Notes: a model not told the origin generated them from the letters alone. A DNA stretch of 64,000 nucleotides from Sinomicrobium weinanense (GCF_018863395.1 NZ_JAHKRR010000004.1:62001-126000), one strand, 5' to 3'. Shown: positions 35,590 to 44,466, counted from the first letter of the stretch. Numbers and translations: made by a program.

Positions 35590-36291
35590 TTATTTTAAAC
35601 TGTATTTAAAGATCCAACCCAAAATTTTTACGGCGGCAAATATAGTACCTTTTACGGTTCCCGAAACTTTTGAGACGCCAATTCTCTTTCTGTAACGGAC
35701 TGGAACTTCAGTGTATACAAGTTTCCTTTTTATGGTCTTCAGTTGCATTTCCACTGTCCACCCATAGGTTTTGTCCGTCATTCCCAGCATTTTGAGCTTG
35801 TCGTACTTCATAGCCCGGAACGGTCCCAGGTCCGTAAAAGTAGCATTGAAAAAAAGCCGCATCAAAAACGTGGCCAGCCAGTTACCGAAGATCTGTTGCG
35901 GGGTCATGGAATGTTTTTCCCTGAGGTGTTTTGCCCTTGCTCCTATGACCAGGTCAACGTCATCTTCAATAATTGGTGCTACTATTTTTGTCAATTCCCC
36001 GGGGTAGTCAGAGTAATCGCCGTCAATAAATACGATGATATCGGGTGGTTTGGATGTTTTGTCTATGTAATTTATACCTTTAAGGCATGCATAGCCATAT
36101 CCTTTGCGGTGTTCTGTGAGTACGGTGGCGCCCGCTTTACCGGCTTCTGCTTCGGTATTGTCCGTGGAATTATTATTTACCACAATGATCTCGTCCACTA
36201 TGGGTGGGATTTCTTCAACGACCCTTGCGATGGACTTTTCCTCGTTGAATGCGGGAATAATGACCTTAATGGTTTTGCAGATAGGTAACAC
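35590..36291 (-). CDS. DPM1-like family 2 glycosyltransferase
   Basis: The 233-residue protein has the GT2 nucleotide-sugar fold with 'IIPAFNEEKSIARVVEEIP', 'DEIIVVNNNSTDNT' and 'VFIDGDYSDYP' (DxD-like). It resembles dolichol- or polyprenyl-phosphate mannosyl- or glucosyl-transferases. A short basic C-terminus ends in a weak hydrophobic patch. The start is GTG at 36289-36291. The upstream gene's TAG stop begins on the same base, so the pair is tightly coupled. It could supply the lipid-linked sugar for the GT-C enzyme. Confidence 0.83.
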   Translation of the reverse strand: MLPICKTIKVIIPAFNEEKSIARVVEEIPPIVDEIIVVNNNSTDNTEAEAGKAGATVLTEHRKGYGYACLKGINYIDKTSKPPDIIVFIDGDYSDYPGELTKIVAPIIEDDVDLVIGARAKHLREKHSMTPQQIFGNWLATFLMRLFFNATFTDLGPFRAMKYDKLKMLGMTDKTYGWTVEMQLKTIKRKLVYTEVPVRYRKRIGVSKVSGTVKGTIFAAVKILGWIFKYSLK

Positions 36292-37112
36292 TAGAGGTTA
36301 AGCTGTTTTATTAACCTTTTAAATAAAAGGATCATGTTGGGTTCTGCCCTGGCGGCCGTGGCAATGATATCTGCCACATTCACCGGGGCCAGGTTGTCCG
36401 GGTCGCATTCGTCCGTGAGTACGGATACGGCAACCACGGGGAGTTTCAGGTGATTGGCCACGATCACTTCCGGTACGGTGCTCATGCCAACCGCATCGGC
36501 GCCGATGATCTTCAGGTAGCGATATTCTGCTTTGGTCTCCAGTTGAGGGCCTGCTACCGAAGCATATACACCTTTTCTCAGGACGATGTTGTTTTTCGCT
36601 GCAATATCCTCCAGCATTTTTCTCATGGAAACATCATAAGGCTCGCTCATGTCAACAAAGCGCTCACCGAATTCCGCCACATTCTTAAAGGCAAGGGGAG
36701 AACCGCCCTGGAGGTTGATGTGGTCTTCGATAAGCATGATCTCCCCCTTTTTGAATTGCAGGTTAATGGCACCGCCCGCATTGGAGATCAGCAACCGCTT
36801 TATACCGAGTTCGTGCATTACCCTGACAGGATAGGTAACACCCGTAAGGCCATATCCTTCATACAGGTGAAACCGTCCCTGCATGACCACTACTTTCCGG
36901 CCTTCTATTTCTCCGTAAATAAGTTTGCCGGAATGAAATTCCACAGTGGCCAGGGGAAAGAAAGGGATATGATTGTAATAGGCCGTTACGGGATTTTGAA
37001 TTTCGCCTGCCAGTTTTCCCAGTCCCGTGCCGAGAACAATGCCTATTTCAGGTTTAAGGAAACCCTTTTCCTGCAGGTAAGCTACGGATTCGTTAAGGTC
37101 TTTTTGGGTCAT
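36291..37112 (-). CDS. Purine nucleoside phosphorylase
   Basis: The 273-residue protein is a class I PNP/MTA phosphorylase-type enzyme. Signatures are 'GIVLGTGLGKLAGEI' at the N-terminus, 'MQGRFHLYEGYGLTGVTYPV' at about 75-95, 'LLISNAGGAINL' and 'VGMSTVPEVIVANHLKLP'. It cleaves purine nucleosides with phosphate. It lies directly between a sugar-nucleotide-type transferase and a GT2 enzyme. That position is unusual for simple salvage, see the findings. Confidence 0.9.
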   Translation of the reverse strand: MTQKDLNESVAYLQEKGFLKPEIGIVLGTGLGKLAGEIQNPVTAYYNHIPFFPLATVEFHSGKLIYGEIEGRKVVVMQGRFHLYEGYGLTGVTYPVRVMHELGIKRLLISNAGGAINLQFKKGEIMLIEDHINLQGGSPLAFKNVAEFGERFVDMSEPYDVSMRKMLEDIAAKNNIVLRKGVYASVAGPQLETKAEYRYLKIIGADAVGMSTVPEVIVANHLKLPVVAVSVLTDECDPDNLAPVNVADIIATAARAEPNMILLFKRLIKQLNL

Positions 37113-37169
37113 ATTTTTTGTTTGGGTAAAATTGTTTTTTTGTCTTTTTAATCTTAATGGGGTATAACC

Positions 37170-37197
37170 GTAGAGACGTACGACCGTACGTCTCTAC
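37170..37197. repeat. Intergenic palindrome, GTAGAGACGTACG family
   Basis: Arms GTAGAGACGTACG and CGTACGTCTCTAC with a 2-nt centre. The TAG stop of the next gene (37194-37196) is formed inside the right arm. Confidence 0.75.
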
Positions 37198-37823
37198 TCC
37201 TTTCGGCCCCCTGATTTATGACTTTTTATCAAATTATCAAATACCGGGTTGTTTTTAATATCTTCATAGGTGTCTATATCGTTTAACGTTTCCAGCAGAT
37301 GGATATTTTTGCCCTTCAGGTCATCCAGGGTGTCTTTCAGTACCGTATCTGTGCTCCATCTTTTGTTCCGGAAGAGTTCGGGGTTCATGGTTCTGAGGCC
37401 TATAAGATAGTATCCGCCATCTTCCGCAGGGCCTATTACCGCATCGTGGGAACCGAGGGCTTCGAGAGCTTCTTCGAGATGTTTTTGGCTGAGTTCGTAA
37501 ATATCGCTTCCGATAAGGGTTACTTTTTTATACCCTTCCTCAAATGCAGTCAGAAAGGCATTTTCCATCCGTTGCCCCAGGTCGGTGCCGTGTTGCAGTC
37601 TTTTGGCATACCGGTCTGTCGGCCATAGGTCGTCTTTGGCAATGGTGTCGGAATAATATACGGTTTTGTCCGTTTGCAGGTTTTGCGTAATGTCCCTGGT
37701 GTGGTTCAGCAAGAAGGTGTAAACATCGAGTGCGGCCGATTCCCCGACGGTCTTTGCCAGGCGGGTCTTTACTTTTCCCGGCTCCGGATTTCGGGTAAAA
37801 ATGATCAGTAAATGGTCTTTCAT
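37194..37823 (-). CDS. TIGR04282-type glycosyltransferase (DUF2064)
   Basis: The 209-residue product matches the small TIGR04282/DUF2064 transferase family: 'LLIIFTRNPEPGKVKTRLAKTVG' near the start, 'TLIGSDIYELS' and 'VIGPAEDGGYYLIGL' at about 135-150. The family is often encoded near arsenosugar genes (ArsS/ArsM) but occurs more broadly. The usual length is about 200, and the C-terminal residues SGGRKE end inside a palindrome. The PNP gene is 82 bp downstream. Confidence 0.78.
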   Translation of the reverse strand: MKDHLLIIFTRNPEPGKVKTRLAKTVGESAALDVYTFLLNHTRDITQNLQTDKTVYYSDTIAKDDLWPTDRYAKRLQHGTDLGQRMENAFLTAFEEGYKKVTLIGSDIYELSQKHLEEALEALGSHDAVIGPAEDGGYYLIGLRTMNPELFRNKRWSTDTVLKDTLDDLKGKNIHLLETLNDIDTYEDIKNNPVFDNLIKSHKSGGRKE

Positions 37824-37904
37824 AGAATGGTTGTCGCTGTTTTCTCGTTTGATGTGGGGCCTGTCTTTATATTCGGGGTAATTAACAGGAAAGTTACAAA
37901 AAAT

Positions 37905-37939
37905 AAAAAACCCGCCTTTCGTTATCCGGGCGGGTTTTT
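37905..37939 (-). terminator. Terminator of the LEA-like lipoprotein gene
   Basis: A GC-rich stem (AAAACCCGCC and GGCGGGTTTT) has a T-run on both strands. It follows the lipoprotein gene by about 80 bp and could also act on plus-strand transcripts. Confidence 0.7.
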
Positions 37940-37979
37940 GTGCTAAAATCGGGATTGTTTGTATTCCGACGCAGGATTT

Positions 37980-38020
37980 TGCGTCTCTACTTCAAATTTC
38001 GTACTTCAGCCTTCGTGCTT
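37980..38020. repeat. ACTTC-type repeat block
   Basis: A pyrimidine-rich segment (ACTTCAAATTTCGTACTTC, then GCCTTCGTGC) ends directly at the stop of the lipoprotein gene. It resembles the blocks at 19485-19533 and 32760-32790. Confidence 0.5.
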
Positions 38021-38365
38021 TTATTGCTCTGCTTTTTCTTTGGTCTCATCAACCGTTTTCTTTACGGCATCGTCTACAGCTTTGTCAACGTCTTCAGCCG
38101 TTTCTTTGGCTTTGGCCTTAACGCTGTCTATGACCTCTTCGCCTTTTTCCTTTAACGTGTCCGCTGCTTCCTTGGTTTCGTCCCAGGCGTCTTCAGCTTT
38201 TTCTCCGGCTGTATCCAATGCATCTTCAGCCTTGTTTCCGGCTTCGTCCAGGGTTTCTTCTATCTGCTCTCCGGCCTCATCGGTTTTTTTCTTGGTGTCC
38301 CTGCACGAAGTGAGGGTAATGGCGAACGCAGCTAATAAAACCGTGCTTAAAAATACTTTTTTCAT
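38021..38365 (-). CDS. Small lipoprotein with LEA-like acidic/basic helical repeats
   Basis: The 114-residue protein has a lipoprotein signal peptide (MKKVFLSTVLLAAFAITLTS then Cys) and a mature part of near-continuous amphipathic repeats rich in Lys, Glu, Asp and Ala. Examples are 'AGEQIEETLDEAGNKAEDA' and 'KAKETAEDVDKAVDDAV'. It would form one or more extended amphipathic helices. LEA-like or YtxH-like repeats are linked to stress or membrane association, which is inference here. It has its own terminator. Confidence 0.75.
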   Translation of the reverse strand: MKKVFLSTVLLAAFAITLTSCRDTKKKTDEAGEQIEETLDEAGNKAEDALDTAGEKAEDAWDETKEAADTLKEKGEEVIDSVKAKAKETAEDVDKAVDDAVKKTVDETKEKAEQ

Positions 38366-38440
38366 AATCTGAGTTTTTACGTGTTAATAATGGAAAAGTG
38401 AGACAAAATGTTTTTTCTGCAACTTTTCTTTCATTACATG

Positions 38441-39679
38441 TTATAATAATGTACGTATAAACTCCAGTATTTGGATGACAGCCCCCTTGTTTTTTTTGAT
38501 ATACCCGGCATTGATCTGCCCTGTTTCTTTTCTAAAGGGCTCATTTTTAGTGAGCTTAAGAAATGCGTCGTAAAGTTGTTCTTTGCCGGATACCGATAGA
38601 GTTCCACCCAGGGCAACCAGTTCATTCGCTTCCTTAAACCTGGAATAATGCTTCCCGATGATCACAGGGATACCGAACACAGCCGGTTCCAGAATATTGT
38701 GAAGCCCGGTAGAGCCCATGCCTCCGCCTACATAGGCCATGTCGGCATAGCTGTATATCCTGGTGAGGATACCGATGGTATCTGCGATAAGGACGTCATA
38801 TTCGCTTAGGTTTTTCCCTTCTCTTTCCGAATAGAGAGCAACCTTTTTCCGGATAGATCTTTTGAGCTCCTCGTTGTGTGACGGTTTTATGTGGTGTGGT
38901 GCGAGAACGAATTTAGTGTCCGTGTTATTTTGGTTTATAAGGTGAGTGAGGAGCTCCTCGTCCTCGGGCCAGGTGCTTCCTGCAACGAAGCAGGGCCTGT
39001 TGTCCCTGAATGCTTCCATAAAATCCAGGGAATTGTCCCTGAGGAGTATTTCCGATACCCGGTCCAGCCTGGTGTCCCCGCTTACGGTAACCTGTTCAAT
39101 GCCCGCATTGTTCAGTAGGGTCTTTGACTGCTCATCCTGCACAAAGAAACGGGTGAATGTCCGTAACGATCGCCGCATAAACCCGCCGTAGGGTTTGAAG
39201 AACAACTGGTTTTTACGGAATATGGCCGAGATAAGTATGGTGTTTATCCCTCTTTTCTTCAATGCATGGAGGTAATTGGGCCAGAATTCATATTTCACAA
39301 AAACGGCCAGTTCCGGTTGTACGATATCCAGGAACTTCTTTACCTTGCTTTTGGTGTCGAGCGGCAGATAGGTGATGATATCTGCTGTTTTGCTGTTTTT
39401 TTTGACTTCGTAGCCGGAAGGGGAAAAAAAGGTGACCAGTATTTTATGTTCCGGGAACCCGGCTTTTACCTTTTCTATAACGGGCAGGCCCTGTTCAAAT
39501 TCGCCCAGTGAGGCCGTATGGAACCAGATGACCCTGTCTCCCGGGGCGATCTGTTGTTTCAGGGCGGTAAAGACCATTTTTCTTCCGTTGACAAAAAGCC
39601 CTGTTTTTTTGTGGAACAGGGCAATGACCTTCAGGAGCAGGCCGGCCAGGGACACCAGGATGTTGTATATAAAAAGCAT
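38441..39679 (-). CDS. waaA: 3-deoxy-D-manno-octulosonic acid transferase
   Basis: The 412-residue product matches KdtA/WaaA, a GT30 enzyme that adds Kdo from CMP-Kdo to lipid A precursors. Residues 'WFHTASLGEFEQGLPVIEKV' (family motif near the active site) and 'GGMGSTGLHNILEPAVFGIP' are visible, and an N-terminal membrane anchor is at about 1-20. ATGs at 39679, 39682 and 39724 are in frame. I chose 39679, directly before the anchor. It is an LPS gene, as is common in this phylum. Confidence 0.9.
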   Translation of the reverse strand: MLFIYNILVSLAGLLLKVIALFHKKTGLFVNGRKMVFTALKQQIAPGDRVIWFHTASLGEFEQGLPVIEKVKAGFPEHKILVTFFSPSGYEVKKNSKTADIITYLPLDTKSKVKKFLDIVQPELAVFVKYEFWPNYLHALKKRGINTILISAIFRKNQLFFKPYGGFMRRSLRTFTRFFVQDEQSKTLLNNAGIEQVTVSGDTRLDRVSEILLRDNSLDFMEAFRDNRPCFVAGSTWPEDEELLTHLINQNNTDTKFVLAPHHIKPSHNEELKRSIRKKVALYSEREGKNLSEYDVLIADTIGILTRIYSYADMAYVGGGMGSTGLHNILEPAVFGIPVIIGKHYSRFKEANELVALGGTLSVSGKEQLYDAFLKLTKNEPFRKETGQINAGYIKKNKGAVIQILEFIRTLL

Positions 39680-39971
39680 CATTTGATCACCGGAATTGGA
39701 TGAACGGTATTTTGTGCCGTTCATTTGCCGCTAAAATACATTTCTTTCCGCAAATGCACCCGCTAAAACCGAATTTTTGACCGCAGAGAAAATCATTCCC
39801 GTTTCATTGGCAGTCGTCCCTTTATTTTGTATTATTGTTTGGTTTTTTAATTCATGTTTTTTCAGCCTTAAATACACCTGAATCTGATGATTAACAGGGA
39901 ACGGGAGAGGTAAAATTGCCTTTATGCTCCGGCAGGTGTATGGACGGCTTGTAATTTAAATACAGAACATA

Positions 39972-41105
39972 GTGAAAAAGATACAGATGGTTGACCTCAA
40001 GGGTCAGTACGAATCGATCAAGGATACCGTTAACCGGTCCATGGCAGAGGTTATAGGCTCTACGGCCTTTATCAATGGTCCGGAAGTACATGCATTTCAG
40101 AAGGAACTGGAAGAATATCTGGGCGTAAAGCATGTCATTCCGTGTGCCAACGGTACGGATGCGCTTCAGATAGCCATGATGGGACTGGGGCTGGAACCCG
40201 GGGATGAAGTGATCACAGCCGACTTTACTTTTGCAGCAACTGCCGAGGTCATAGCCCTTTTAAAGCTAAGCCCGGTGCTTGTAGATGTAGAACCCGATAC
40301 TTTTAATATCGACCCCGAAGCCCTGCGAAAAGCCATTACCCCGAGGACCAAAGCCATTGTTCCCGTGCACTTGTTCGGGCAGTGCGCCAATATGGACGCC
40401 ATCATGCAAATTGCCCGGGAGCACGGCCTCTATGTCATAGAAGACAATGCACAGGGTATCGGGGCTACCTATACCTTTAAGGATGGTACCAAAGTAAAGA
40501 CAGGTGCCATAGGCGATGTGTCCGCTACATCGTTCTTCCCGTCCAAAAACCTGGGTTGTTATGGCGATGGCGGGGCAATATTTACCAATAACGACGATCT
40601 GGCACACATCATAAGGGGTGTCGTAAACCACGGGATGTATAAACGCTATCACCACGACGTGGTAGGGGTGAATTCCCGCCTGGACTCCATACAGGCCGCC
40701 GTGCTCAGGGCCAAACTTCCTTTGCTGGATACCTATAATCAAAAGCGAAAAGAAGCCGCTGCAAAATATACAAAAGCATTTGAAGGAGAAGAAAAGATAG
40801 TTACCCCCGTTCTGGTCGGGGAAGAAGACTCTCATGTATATCACCAGTATACTTTAAAGGTAAAGGATACGGACAGGGACGCACTGGGGCGTTTTTTAAA
40901 TGAAAATGAAATACCCTGCGGAATATATTATCCCATCCCCTTGCACAGGCAGAAGGCATATGTCGATGAGCGGTACAAGGATGAAGAATTCGGAGTGACC
41001 AATCAACTGTGCGAAGAAGTCATATCGCTTCCCATGCACACGGAGCTCGATGACGAACAGATTGAATACATTACATCCAAAGTAAAAGAATTTATAAACC
41101 AATAA
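39972..41105 (+). CDS. DegT/DnrJ/EryC1-type sugar aminotransferase
   Basis: The 377-residue protein is a PLP-dependent sugar aminotransferase: 'VIPCANGTDALQIAMM' (about 57), 'EDNAQGIGATY' with the Asp and Gln of the PLP site, and 'ATSFFPSKNLGCYGDGG' with the PLP lysine. It starts with GTG at 39972 (MKKIQMVDLKGQY is the conserved family start). It converts a keto sugar nucleotide to an amino sugar nucleotide for surface polysaccharide. It sits between waaA and galE. Confidence 0.88.
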   Translation: MKKIQMVDLKGQYESIKDTVNRSMAEVIGSTAFINGPEVHAFQKELEEYLGVKHVIPCANGTDALQIAMMGLGLEPGDEVITADFTFAATAEVIALLKLSPVLVDVEPDTFNIDPEALRKAITPRTKAIVPVHLFGQCANMDAIMQIAREHGLYVIEDNAQGIGATYTFKDGTKVKTGAIGDVSATSFFPSKNLGCYGDGGAIFTNNDDLAHIIRGVVNHGMYKRYHHDVVGVNSRLDSIQAAVLRAKLPLLDTYNQKRKEAAAKYTKAFEGEEKIVTPVLVGEEDSHVYHQYTLKVKDTDRDALGRFLNENEIPCGIYYPIPLHRQKAYVDERYKDEEFGVTNQLCEEVISLPMHTELDDEQIEYITSKVKEFINQ

Positions 41106-41194
41106 ATATGTCAATGTGCCAATTTGATAATGCGATGCACTGAAAACAGTATAATTAGCTCGTTATTAAATGGACTCATTGGCTGATTGAAAAC

Positions 41195-42217
41195 ATGAAA
41201 AAGAAAATTTTAGTAACAGGAGGTCTGGGGTTCATAGGGTCTCATACCGTGGTAGAGCTTCAGAATGAAGGATTTGAAGTGGTGATCATCGACAATTTAT
41301 CCAATTCCTCTCTGGATGTGCTCGAAGGTATAACCCGTATCACCGGGAAAACCCCGCAATTTGAAAAAATGGACCTGCGCGACAAGCCAAAGGTAAAGGA
41401 ATTTTTTGCAAAGCATTCCGATGTGGAAGGTGTGATCCACTTTGCCGCCTCCAAGGCCGTAGGAGAAAGCGTAGAAAAACCCCTGTTGTATTACGAAAAC
41501 AACATCAATACCCTGGTATATATCCTGCAGGAGCTCAGTGAAAGGGGAGAAGCCAGTTTTATATTCAGTTCTTCCTGTACTGTTTACGGACAGGCGGACG
41601 AACTGCCGATCACCGAGGACGCCCCGGTAAAAACGGCAGAGTCTCCCTATGGGAACACCAAGCAGATAGGAGAGGAGATCATTGCCGATACCTGTAAGGT
41701 GCACGAAAGGTTAAAAGCCATTTCGCTCAGGTATTTTAACCCCATTGGAGCACATCCTTCGGTAGAGATAGGAGAGCTGCCCCTTGGTGTACCGCAGAAC
41801 CTGGTGCCCTTCATTACCCAGACCGGCGCAGGAGTACGCGAACAACTCTCTGTTTTCGGAGGAGATTATCCCACACCGGACGGCACAGGAATACGCGACT
41901 ACATCCATGTGGTAGACCTGGCCAGGGCCCATGTTGTGGCGTTAAAGCGCCTGCTTAAAGGAGATAACAAATCTAACTACGAGGTGTTCAATGTGGGTAC
42001 AGGAAAAGGAAGTTCCGTGCTGGAGGTGATAAACAGCTTCGAAAAAGTATCCGGCGAAAAACTCAATTACAAGATCGTGGACCGGCGACCGGGTGATATT
42101 ACCGCAGCCTTTGCCGATACCACCAGGGCCAACACCGAACTGGGGTGGAAAGCACAGTCCACACTCGATGAAGCCATGCGTTCCGCCTGGGCATGGGAAA
42201 AGAAGATAAGAAGCTGA
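41195..42217 (+). CDS. galE: UDP-glucose 4-epimerase
   Basis: The 340-residue SDR-fold protein has GGLGFIGSH at the N-terminus, the catalytic pair in YGNTK, 'SSSCTVYGQ' and 'HVVDLARAHV'. It interconverts UDP-glucose and UDP-galactose using NAD+. Length and all main motifs are typical. The neighbouring DegT aminotransferase suggests use for surface polysaccharides. The gap before it (41106-41194) contains no gene. Confidence 0.93.
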   Translation: MKKKILVTGGLGFIGSHTVVELQNEGFEVVIIDNLSNSSLDVLEGITRITGKTPQFEKMDLRDKPKVKEFFAKHSDVEGVIHFAASKAVGESVEKPLLYYENNINTLVYILQELSERGEASFIFSSSCTVYGQADELPITEDAPVKTAESPYGNTKQIGEEIIADTCKVHERLKAISLRYFNPIGAHPSVEIGELPLGVPQNLVPFITQTGAGVREQLSVFGGDYPTPDGTGIRDYIHVVDLARAHVVALKRLLKGDNKSNYEVFNVGTGKGSSVLEVINSFEKVSGEKLNYKIVDRRPGDITAAFADTTRANTELGWKAQSTLDEAMRSAWAWEKKIRS

Positions 42218-42221
42218 TGTT

Positions 42222-42312
42222 GCTGACCAGTGATCGGTGTTCGGTAATTAGTGTGTCAGTTGACATTTGTCACCGATTACCGAATACCGATTACCAGCCA
42301 CCGATACTGACC
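42222..42312. repeat. Intergenic repeat, GTAATCGGTATTC family, long copy
   Basis: Inverted halves read TGACCAGTGATCGGTGTTCG on the left, and TCACCGATTACCGAATACCG on the right, followed by ATTACC and CCACCGATACTGACC. An upstream in-frame ATG at 42193 would read through this repeat, so it is not used as the start of the next gene. Confidence 0.7.
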
Positions 42313-42327
42313 AAAATAATTATAACA

Positions 42328-43620
42328 ATGAGAAAACTACTATTTTACGCCACATTTTTCGGTGTGGTATCACTCCAGGCACAACAAACCTATTTGCACT
42401 GCGGAAAAATTATCGATACGGATAAAGGAAAGGTCCTTACAGAAAAGACCCTGGTGATTTCCGACGGTAAAATACAGCAGGTGAACAACGGCTATACAAG
42501 TCCCGGGAATGGAGAAGACACCGTGATCGATCTGAAAGACAAAACCGTACTGCCCGGGTTTGTGGACATGCATGTTCATTTAGAAAGTGAAACCAATCCC
42601 AAACGCTATATGGCCAGGTATACCGACAATGAGGCCGATGTGGCTTTTCAGTCTGTCGTGTATGCCAAAAAGACTTTAATGGCGGGTTTCACTACGGTAC
42701 GTGATCTCGGGGGAAGTGGGGTAAACACAGCTTTGAGAAATGCCATCAATAAAGGATATGTCGTAGGCCCCAGGATATTTTCGGCAGGAAAGTCCATTGC
42801 TACAACCGGGGGGCATGCCGATCCCACCAACGGCAGCCGTAAAGCACTTATGGGAGATCCGGGCCCGAAAGAAGGAGTTGTAAATTCTCCCGAAGAAGCC
42901 CGTAAAGCCGTAAGGCAACGCTATAAGAACGGAGCCGATGTCATAAAAATAACCGCTACCGGCGGAGTGCTGAGCGTAGCCAAAAGCGGCCGGAATCCCC
43001 AGTTTTTTCTGGATGAGATCAAAGCCATTACCGAGACAGCAGCCGATTATGGCATGCTGGTAGCTGCCCACGCACATGGCGATCGCGGAATGCAACGCGC
43101 CATTCTAGGAGGGGTGAAGACCATAGAGCATGGTACCTTTATGAGTGAAGAGACCATGGAGCTCATGAAAAAGCACAACGCCTATTACGTACCTACTATT
43201 ACAGCCGGGAAGGAAGTGGCCGAAAAAGCGGAAGTCGAAGGGTATTACCCGGAACTGGTGGTGCCCAAGGCAAAAGAAGTAGGGCCTCAGATCCAGGGCA
43301 CTTTTGCAAAGGCTTATAAAAAGGGTGTAAATATTGTTTTCGGTACGGATGCCGGGGTGTTCAAACACGGTGAAAATGCCCGGGAATTCCAGTATATGGT
43401 TGAAGCCGGAATGCCCGAAATGGAAGCCATACGTTCCGCTACCGTAACCCCTGCAATATTGCTGGACATGCAGCATAAGACCGGTCAGCTCAAAGAAGGT
43501 TTCCTGGCAGACATTATTGCCGTGAACGAAGATCCGACCCAAAACATAAAAACACTTCAAAACGTAGTGTTCGTGATGAAGGGAGGGGTAGTCCATAAAA
43601 ACGAAGATACAGCGCCGTAA
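42328..43620 (+). CDS. Secreted metal-dependent amidohydrolase
   Basis: The 430-residue protein begins with a signal peptide (MRKLLFYATFFGVVSLQAQ) and has an amidohydrolase TIM barrel: HVHLE at about 84, HAHGD at about 249-253, 'IEHGTF' and 'GTDAG' near the C-terminal end. It probably hydrolyses a C-N bond in the periplasm with one or two metals. Related secreted imidazolonepropionase-like or prolidase-like members exist, but the substrate here is unknown. The start at 42328 removes a repeat-encoded extension. Confidence 0.85.
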   Translation: MRKLLFYATFFGVVSLQAQQTYLHCGKIIDTDKGKVLTEKTLVISDGKIQQVNNGYTSPGNGEDTVIDLKDKTVLPGFVDMHVHLESETNPKRYMARYTDNEADVAFQSVVYAKKTLMAGFTTVRDLGGSGVNTALRNAINKGYVVGPRIFSAGKSIATTGGHADPTNGSRKALMGDPGPKEGVVNSPEEARKAVRQRYKNGADVIKITATGGVLSVAKSGRNPQFFLDEIKAITETAADYGMLVAAHAHGDRGMQRAILGGVKTIEHGTFMSEETMELMKKHNAYYVPTITAGKEVAEKAEVEGYYPELVVPKAKEVGPQIQGTFAKAYKKGVNIVFGTDAGVFKHGENAREFQYMVEAGMPEMEAIRSATVTPAILLDMQHKTGQLKEGFLADIIAVNEDPTQNIKTLQNVVFVMKGGVVHKNEDTAP

Positions 43621-43679
43621 AAGGAAGATATAACAATTGTCATCCAGCCGCGTTATATGGTTCCGGGCTATTGGTGTTC

Positions 43680-43750
43680 GACATTACAGGTTGCAAGTTA
43701 GAAGTTGAATTAAACCCTGAACCTGCAACCTGTAACCTGCAACATCAAAT
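43680..43750. repeat. Inverted repeat with GTTGCAAGTTAG and CTGCAACCTGTAACCTGCAAC arms
   Basis: Between the amidohydrolase gene and the next small gene, GGTTGCAAGTTAGAAGTTG faces 'CCTGCAACCTGTAACC' plus TGCAAC, which makes an imperfect palindrome. It is a further intergenic repeat family and no coding sequence is recognised. Confidence 0.5.
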
Positions 43751-43833
43751 GCTAGGTCTCAACGCTCTGTTTAAGATACGTTCGCCCTGGTTGTATCCCG
43801 TACAAACTATAAATTGCATACATAATTATTGTT

Positions 43834-44184
43834 GTGGTTCCTCAGGTAAAAAATATTTCGTCCTTGCTGGCACGTGCCAGTGAGGAACATTTGTTGGAGA
43901 AGTTGGTGTTGCAGCTCTGTAAAGATTTTCAGGCAGCCAATATTTTCGTGGACATAGAACCCGACATTTCGCCGGGACAACTCAAAAGGACCCTGCACGA
44001 AACGGTCTTCTTTCTCATGCGCGACAGATTTAACGATTACCTTAGCCTGTTGTATATCATTGATGTTTCCGAAGAAGAGGTAAAACGTATACAGACCGTA
44101 GACACGGTAGAGATCTCCGAAGAAGTCACCTTCCTGATCCTGAAAAGGGAATGGCAGAAAGTCTGGTTCAAGAACAAGGTTTAA
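43834..44184 (+). CDS. Conserved small hypothetical protein upstream of sucA
   Basis: The 116-residue protein has a short helical start (ISSLLARASEEHLLEKLVLQ), a middle section with acidic and aromatic residues, and an ending in 'LILKREWQKVWFKNK'. I do not recognise a domain. It starts with GTG at 43834 (no nearby ATG keeps the conserved start). It precedes the 2-oxoglutarate dehydrogenase genes, but no functional link is known. Confidence 0.65.
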   Translation: MVPQVKNISSLLARASEEHLLEKLVLQLCKDFQAANIFVDIEPDISPGQLKRTLHETVFFLMRDRFNDYLSLLYIIDVSEEEVKRIQTVDTVEISEEVTFLILKREWQKVWFKNKV

Positions 44185-44419
44185 AGGTCGAAAACGGGAG
44201 TAATGTAACGAGTTGGCAGCTTTTAACCTTTCCGGTATCGGAACCATTACTAAATATCAGGCACACTGACACACCGAATACCAAACACCAATCGCAAGGA
44301 ATCCCACAAAAAGGAAGGATATAGTTAGTACGGCTGTGTTTTTGTTCGTGCTTGTTAAAATCTTGCCAATGGCATATATAAATGTAGAGAAACTTTAATA
44401 TCATGTATTTGAAATATTG

Positions 44420-44427
44420 TACTTTTG
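44420..44427 (+). promoter_or_regulatory. -7 box for sucA
   Basis: TACTTTTG fits TAnnTTTG. It lies 39 bp before the sucA ATG. An AT-rich stretch precedes it. The -33 element is not clear. Confidence 0.45.
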
Positions 44428-44466
44428 AAAAAAATTTGTCATAACGAGACTGTTGAAAAAGATAAT

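Noticed and set aside
42193-42327. N-terminal extension of the amidohydrolase overlapping galE.
   Set aside because: It reads through a repeat and would remove the signal peptide from the N-terminus.
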